DNA of 36,211 bases from positions 1 through 36,211 of the forward strand of contig NZ_JAUYQL010000059.1 in NCBI RefSeq assembly GCF_030697305.1. The letters are read 5' to 3'. How positions within the stretch are numbered: position 1 is the stretch's first letter; each line of letters starts with the position of its first letter. Both the position numbers and the translations under genes were made by a program. The notes beneath the pieces are model-generated. The model worked only from the letters and a program-made list of their open reading frames with translations, had not been told where the DNA came from and did not search any database. Source of the stretch: Phenylobacterium sp. GTDB taxonomy: Bacteria; Pseudomonadota; Alphaproteobacteria; Caulobacterales; Caulobacteraceae. Positions 31,797 through 36,211 of the stretch are shown here, one piece after another.

Positions 31797-32038
31797 TCGT
31801 TCTCGTCTTCTGAGGGCTCATAGAGCTGCACCGGCTGGGCCGGCATGATGGTCGAGATGGCGTGCTTGTAGACCAGTTGCGACTGGCCGTCCCGGCGTAG
31901 CAGGACGCAGAAGTTGTCGAACCAGCTCACAACGCCTTGCAGCTTCACGCCATTGACCAGGAAGATCGTCAGCGGCGTCTTCGATTTGCGCACGCTATTG
32001 AGGAAAGTATCCTGCAGATTCTGCTTCTTATCGCTCAC
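31793..32038 (-). CDS. hfq: RNA chaperone Hfq
   Basis: An 81-residue hexameric RNA chaperone for sRNA-mRNA pairing. Sm1 spans about residues 9-50 ([11 protein letters not shown], then [13 protein letters not shown], then [13 protein letters not shown]), and Sm2 is the VYKHAIST motif (~56-63), whose Tyr-Lys-His contacts the RNA 3' end. The acidic C-terminal tail (PSEDEND) is short, as usual in alphaproteobacteria. The start codon is GTG. It is 100 bp downstream of dat, which may leave room for its own promoter, and it is coupled to hflX. Confidence 0.97.
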   Translation of the reverse strand: MSDKKQNLQDTFLNSVRKSKTPLTIFLVNGVKLQGVVSWFDNFCVLLRRDGQSQLVYKHAISTIMPAQPVQLYEPSEDEND

Positions 32039-32138
32039 GGCTTATCGCCTTTTGCTTTTGATCGAGAGGCCAAAGCGCCTCCCACACACGAGTCCAGCTA
32101 GACAGGCTTTCAACACCGACGCAATCGCAGTGGTGCGA

Positions 32139-33002
32139 TCAGACGGCCAGAGCCTTTGCGCGCTCGATATAGAGGCTGCGCAGGCGCATCGCCACCGGAC
32201 CGGGCTTGCCGTCGCCCACCGGCTTTCCGTCGACGGCGATCACCGGCGTGACCAGCGTGCTGGCGCCCGTGATAAAAGCCTCGCGCGCCTCCAGCGCCTC
32301 CTGGGGGGTGAACGGTCGTTGCTCGACCTTCAGACCCTCGGCCTCCATCAGCTCCAGAAGAGTGCCGCGGGTGACGCCGCGAAGGATGTTGGCGTTGGTG
32401 CCGCGGGTCCGCAGCACGCCATCGCGGTCGATGATCCAGGCGTTGGTCGCGGCCCCCTCGGTGACCAGTCCCATGTCGTCGACGTACCAGGCCTCGTAGG
32501 CGCCGGCTTCCGCCGCCGCCTGGCGGGCGAGCGCGTTGGGCAGCAATCCGATGGTCTTGATGTCGCAGCGACCCCATCGGTTCTCCGGCTGGGTGATCAC
32601 CTTTACGCCTTTGGCCGCCTTTGCGTGGCCCGCGGCGGGATCCATCGCCTTCACCGTCACCACGACGGCCGGCAGGACCTGGTCCTTCGGGAAGACGTGG
32701 TCGCGCGGCGCGACGCCGCGGCTGATCTGCAGGTAAACGATGCCGTCGCGGATGCGATTGCGACGCACGGCTTCCTTCAGCACCACAGTCAGCGCGCGCC
32801 GGCTCATCGGCTCCGGGATACGCAGCTCGTCCAGGCTGCGCTTCAGACGCACGAAATGGCCTTCGGCGTCAGCCAGCTTGCCGTCGGTCAGCGCCCAGAC
32901 CTCGTAGACCGCATCGGCGAACTGATAGCCGCGATCCTCGATGTGCACCGCGGCCTGCCCGTGGGGGAGGAAGCGTCCGTTCACATAGGCGACGCGGCCC
33001 AT
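32139..33002 (-). CDS. dat: D-amino-acid transaminase-type class IV aminotransferase
   Basis: A 287-residue fold-type IV PLP enzyme. N-terminal VNGRFLPHGQAAVHIEDRG and GYQFADAVYEV are typical of D-alanine aminotransferases, as is the PLP lysine in CDIKTIGLLPNALA. The PLP phosphate site is EGAATNAWI and GVTRGTLLEL. It may supply D-alanine/D-glutamate or interconvert branched keto acids; the D-amino-acid assignment follows the overall sequence style and the usual label at this locus. The start ATG shares one base with the ntrX stop codon, so it is likely translated with ntrX. Confidence 0.9.
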   Translation of the reverse strand: MGRVAYVNGRFLPHGQAAVHIEDRGYQFADAVYEVWALTDGKLADAEGHFVRLKRSLDELRIPEPMSRRALTVVLKEAVRRNRIRDGIVYLQISRGVAPRDHVFPKDQVLPAVVVTVKAMDPAAGHAKAAKGVKVITQPENRWGRCDIKTIGLLPNALARQAAAEAGAYEAWYVDDMGLVTEGAATNAWIIDRDGVLRTRGTNANILRGVTRGTLLELMEAEGLKVEQRPFTPQEALEAREAFITGASTLVTPVIAVDGKPVGDGKPGPVAMRLRSLYIERAKALAV

Positions 33003-34393
33003 CAGTCGACCTCCTCTTCCACGGCGCGGGCCCCCGAAAGCCCCAGCGACTTGAGCTTGCGGTGCAGCGCCGAGCGTTCCATGCCGATGAAGGCCGCGGT
33101 GCGCGAGATGTTGCCGGAGAAGCGCAGCATCTGGGCGTTCAGATATTCGCGCTCGAACACCTCACGCGCCTCCCGCAAGGGGAGCGAGATGATCCGCTCT
33201 GCGCCCATCGAGCCCGCCTGATCGCTGACGGTCGCTTCGGCGGGCAGCATTTCGGCGGTTATCGCCTCGGCAGGATCGCCCGAGGCCAGGATCAGCATCC
33301 GTTCGATGTTGTTGCGCAACTGGCGCAGGTTGCCCGGCCAGCCTCGCACCTGGAGCGCCGCCAGCGCGTCCTGCGACAGGATCCGCCTCGGCATTCCCGT
33401 GGCGTCGGAGATGCGGGTGATGAAGTCCTCGATCAGTTCGGGGATGTCCTCGCGCCGCTCCGAAAGACCCGGAACGTTCACCGGCACGACGTTCAGGCGA
33501 TGGAACAGGTCCTCGCGGAAGGCGCCGGCCGCAATCGCCTCGCGCAGGTCGCGTGAGGTCGACGAGACGACGCGCACGTCCACCTGAACGTCGCTGTCGC
33601 CGTCGACGCGGCGGAAACGCTGCTCGACCAGCACGCGCAGAATGCGGCTCTGGGTTTCGCGCGGCATGTCGGCGACTTCGTCGAGGTACAGAGTGCCGCC
33701 GTGAGCGCGCTCGAACACGCCGATCTTCGCCGTGCGCCCGCCCTCGCCCTCCTGGCCGAACAGCTCGACGTCCATGCGCTCGGGCGTCATGCCGGCGGCG
33801 CTGATCGCCACGAACTCGTTCTTGGAACGCGGGCTGGCGATGTGGATCAGGCGGGCCACCGTCTCCTTGCCCGACCCCGGCGGACCTGAGATCAGCACCC
33901 GGCTGTTGGCGCCGGCGAGTTTGGCGACCAGCTGGCGTAGCTGCTGGGCCGCCGTGGACCGGCCGATCAGGCCCTCCGGCGTGATCGCCTGGGTCCGCAG
34001 GCGACGGTTCTCGCGGCGCAGGCTGGTGGCTTCCAGCGCCCGCTCCACCAGCAGCAGCAGGCGATCCGACTTGAACGGCTTCTCCAGGAATTCGTAGGCG
34101 CCGCGCTTGATGGCGCTGACTGCTGTCTCGATGTTGCCGTGACCGGAAATCATGATCACCGGCAGGTCTGCGTCGAGGCCTTTGACCAGGTCGAGCAGTT
34201 CCAGCCCGTCCATCCCGCCGCCCTGCATCCAGATGTCCAGGATCAGCAGCGCGGGCTTGCGCGCGCGCACTGCGGCCAGTGCGGATTCGGAATCGTTGGC
34301 CGTGCGCACCGCATAGCCTTCATCCGACAGGATGCCCGCTACCAGGTCACGGATATCAGCCTCGTCGTCCACAACCAGAACATCAGCCGCCAT
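33002..34393 (-). CDS. ntrX: NtrX-type response regulator (AAA+ / Fis-type)
   Basis: A 463-residue response regulator, partner of NtrY. Receiver domain: Asp9/Asp10 and phospho-acceptor Asp53 (LLILDIW), with EKPF near residue 104. AAA+ domain: Walker A GPPGSGKE (170-177) and Walker B TLYLDE (~234-239). Fis-type helix-turn-helix at the C-terminus: NISRTAAFIGMERSALHRKL. The GAFTGA loop that contacts sigma-54 is missing: ELFGQEGEGGRTAKIGVFE stands where canonical activators have ELFGHEKGAFTGA, about three residues shorter. To my recollection this is general among alphaproteobacterial NtrX proteins, which control respiration, nitrogen use and envelope genes, so a sigma-70-type or repressor mode is likely. 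GAGG precedes the ATG. Confidence 0.95.
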   Translation of the reverse strand: MAADVLVVDDEADIRDLVAGILSDEGYAVRTANDSESALAAVRARKPALLILDIWMQGGGMDGLELLDLVKGLDADLPVIMISGHGNIETAVSAIKRGAYEFLEKPFKSDRLLLLVERALEATSLRRENRRLRTQAITPEGLIGRSTAAQQLRQLVAKLAGANSRVLISGPPGSGKETVARLIHIASPRSKNEFVAISAAGMTPERMDVELFGQEGEGGRTAKIGVFERAHGGTLYLDEVADMPRETQSRILRVLVEQRFRRVDGDSDVQVDVRVVSSTSRDLREAIAAGAFREDLFHRLNVVPVNVPGLSERREDIPELIEDFITRISDATGMPRRILSQDALAALQVRGWPGNLRQLRNNIERMLILASGDPAEAITAEMLPAEATVSDQAGSMGAERIISLPLREAREVFEREYLNAQMLRFSGNISRTAAFIGMERSALHRKLKSLGLSGARAVEEEVD

Positions 34394-34411
34394 GGGAACA
34401 CCTCACTGATC

Positions 34412-36211
34412 TCATGCAGTCGCCGCCTCGGCCCGACCCACGGCCTTGATGCGCGTCGATGCGGGCATGCGGAGACTGACGATCGCCCCCTGCCCCTTCG
34501 GCGCATCGCCCAGCAGCAGGTCGCCGCCGTGGTCCTCGAGGATCCGCTTGACGATGGCCAGGCCAAGGCCCGTGCCCTTCTCGCGGGTCGTCACATAGGG
34601 TTCGGTCAGGCGGTCGCGATCGCGCACCGGCAAGCCGACGCCGTTGTCCACCACCTCGAACGCCACGCCGTCGTCATCGATCACCAGGCGCGCCGTGATC
34701 CGGCCCTTGGTCCGCGGCGCCGCGTCGCGTCGGGCGTTGACCGCTTCGGCGGCGTTCTTCAGCACGTTGGTCAGCGCCTGCGACAGCATGCGGCCGTCGC
34801 ACAGCAGCGGAGTCTCCGGCGCGGGCTCCTGCAGTTCGACCTTGATGTCGGGGCTCGCCACCCGCTGGGCGAACACCGCGGCGCGCAGCAACTCGGCCGC
34901 GTCATGCTCAGCGAACTTCGGCGCCGGCATTCGCGCAAAGGCTGAGAACTCGTCGACCATACGGCCGATGTCGCCCACCTGGCGCACGATGGTGTCGGTG
35001 CAGCGGTCGAAGGTCTCCAGGTCGTCCACCGGCACGGTCTTGCGGAACTTCTTCTGCAGCCGCTCGGCCGAAAGTTGGATGGGCGTAAGCGGGTTCTTGA
35101 TCTCGTGGGCGATGCGCCGGGCGACATCCTTCCAGGCGGCGTTTCGCTGGGCGGCGACCAGGCGAGTGATGTCGTCGAACGTCAGCACCAGTCCGCCCTC
35201 GCTGAGGCTGGCGCGCACCCGCAGGCGGTGGGTTTCACGCCCGCGCAACACGTCCACCTCGCCCTCGGCCTCGCCGCCGACGGCTGCGAGCTCCAGGATC
35301 GCCGCAACCTCGGGCGCCACTTCGGCGAGCTTGCGTCCACGCCCGCGGTCGCCAGAGAGGTCCAACAGCAGCACGGCGCGCCGGTTGGCGGCGGAGATGC
35401 GTCCCTCAGTGTCGAGGCCGACGACGCCGGCGCTCACTTCGGACAGCACGGTCTCGATGAACTCGCTGCGCTTCTGTGCTTCGACGCTGGCCTGGCGTAG
35501 CGCTGCCTGTTGCGCCTGCAGGTCGTGGGTCATGCTGTTGAAGGCGCGGCTCAACACAGCGATCTCCTCCGGATCGCGGTCGTCGTCGACCCGCGCGGTG
35601 AGGTCCCCGGCAGCGACCCGGCCTGCGGCCTGCACCAGCCGTCCGATCGGGCCCGAGATGGCGCTGGCGGCGTACATTCCGAGCCAGATGGCGCCGACCA
35701 GCACCAGCAACGCGGTCTCCATGTAGCTCAGCGCGAACACGGCCTGGATGCGCTGGCGGTTGGCGGCGGCCTCCCGATAGGAGACCAAAGAGCTTTCAGC
35801 GTCTCGAAGGTGGCTGACGATGTCGCGCTGGACGGGGCGCACGACGTAGAGGTAGGCGTCCGGATAGGCCTTCAGCCGATAGACCGCCCGGGTGAGGTCC
35901 GACGACAGCGAGATGTCGCCCTCGTCGGCCGCTTTGAAGCTGGATTGCGGGGGCACCAGCAAGGGCTGGGCTTCCGCGGTCTCGGCACGGGCCAGCACCC
36001 GGCCTTCCCGGTCGATCAGATAGGCGGAGGGGAAGGCGTGGTACGAGGCCTGGTCGGCCAGGAAGCGGCTGAAGGTGACCGGGCTCGCCTGCAGCGCCGG
36101 CGCAGCGTGGTTGAGGTCGGCGGCCATCAGGGTCACGTGGTCGCCGATATAACGCTGCTGATCCTCGACGTAGGAGCGCGCGACGGTGGCGGAGTTCTCC
36201 ACCACGGTCTG
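34412..36211 (-). CDS. ntrY: Sensor histidine kinase NtrY (5' end beyond the window)
   Basis: About 600 C-terminal residues of a membrane sensor kinase; the start lies off the right edge. In order: the end of an extracytoplasmic sensor region (VENSATVARSYVEDQQRY onward), a transmembrane helix (ALLVLVGAIWLGMYAASAI), HAMP (ISGPIGRLVQAAGRVAAGDL), a PAS domain (SAGVVGLDTEGRISAANRRA), the phospho-acceptor H-box AHEIKNPLTPIQLSAERLQ, and ATP-binding N (NVLKNAAEAV), G1 (DNGVGLP) and G2 (GTGLGLAIVKRI) boxes. It lies 18 bp upstream of ntrX and phosphorylates it. ntrB/ntrC would be expected further right. Confidence 0.95.
   Translation of the reverse strand, partial: QTVVENSATVARSYVEDQQRYIGDHVTLMAADLNHAAPALQASPVTFSRFLADQASYHAFPSAYLIDREGRVLARAETAEAQPLLVPPQSSFKAADEGDISLSSDLTRAVYRLKAYPDAYLYVVRPVQRDIVSHLRDAESSLVSYREAAANRQRIQAVFALSYMETALLVLVGAIWLGMYAASAISGPIGRLVQAAGRVAAGDLTARVDDDRDPEEIAVLSRAFNSMTHDLQAQQAALRQASVEAQKRSEFIETVLSEVSAGVVGLDTEGRISAANRRAVLLLDLSGDRGRGRKLAEVAPEVAAILELAAVGGEAEGEVDVLRGRETHRLRVRASLSEGGLVLTFDDITRLVAAQRNAAWKDVARRIAHEIKNPLTPIQLSAERLQKKFRKTVPVDDLETFDRCTDTIVRQVGDIGRMVDEFSAFARMPAPKFAEHDAAELLRAAVFAQRVASPDIKVELQEPAPETPLLCDGRMLSQALTNVLKNAAEAVNARRDAAPRTKGRITARLVIDDDGVAFEVVDNGVGLPVRDRDRLTEPYVTTREKGTGLGLAIVKRILEDHGGDLLLGDAPKGQGAIVSLRMPASTRIKAVGRAEAATA

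Noticed and set aside
1..36211. CRISPR arrays, insertion sequences, prophage genes, toxin-antitoxin pairs
   Set aside because: No regularly spaced repeats, transposase or integrase motifs, or phage structural genes were found on either strand by reading.

Overview
The window is high-GC, densely coded DNA from an alphaproteobacterium, most likely Caulobacteraceae (Caulobacter/Phenylobacterium type). Support comes from the ntrY-ntrX-dat-hfq-hflX-mazG block, the rlpA/tmk/holB/tatD/metallo-hydrolase block, a CtrA-like TTAACCAT element in front of rlpA, and the predominance of alphaproteobacterial-style proteins. This assignment is inference from gene content; no rRNA or marker search was possible.

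Layout. 1-134 (minus) is the 5' end of a gene resembling GAF-domain sensor kinases, interrupted by an in-frame TAG. 311-3123 holds a small secreted His/Met/Cys-rich protein and a TonB-dependent receptor, probably a metal-related pair; a LysR regulator (3130-4152, minus) converges on it. 4338-6699 is a tight acyl-CoA operon (enoyl-CoA hydratase, SnoaL-like protein, acyl-CoA dehydrogenase) behind an 18-bp near-perfect palindrome, followed by a CBS-pair protein. 7205-9373 (minus) is a Tat-exported molybdopterin hydroxylase large subunit without its iron-sulfur partner. 9542-13076 is a run of RidA-like protein, an M20-fold protein lacking most metal ligands, an MFS transporter and a small orphan. 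Then come an aldo-keto reductase, a GGCT-like/AHSA1 pair, a DnaQ-family exonuclease gene broken by one in-frame TGA, a FAD oxidoreductase, a GNAT acetyltransferase, tRNA-Ser(UGA), an SDR oxidoreductase and an alpha/beta hydrolase.

From 20385 onward the content is mostly core. rlpA, tmk, holB, tatD, an MBL-fold hydrolase and a purN-type formyltransferase run in one direction with overlapping ends. A VOC protein, a secreted surface-adhesin-E-like protein, hisC, a secreted orphan, a GPH-type symporter and mazG follow. The last 5.7 kb is the minus-strand series ntrY (cut by the window end), ntrX, dat, hfq and hflX, which links nitrogen/redox two-component signalling with RNA chaperone and ribosome-rescue GTPase functions.

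No CRISPR array, insertion sequence, integrase, rRNA or phage gene was seen. The most notable signals are two genes with a single in-frame nonsense codon, the M20-like protein with a dismantled active site, the orphan molybdenum subunit, NtrX without the GAFTGA loop, and three strong operator-like palindromes. No stretch over 300 bases lacks a gene; the longest non-coding gap is 19204-19442.
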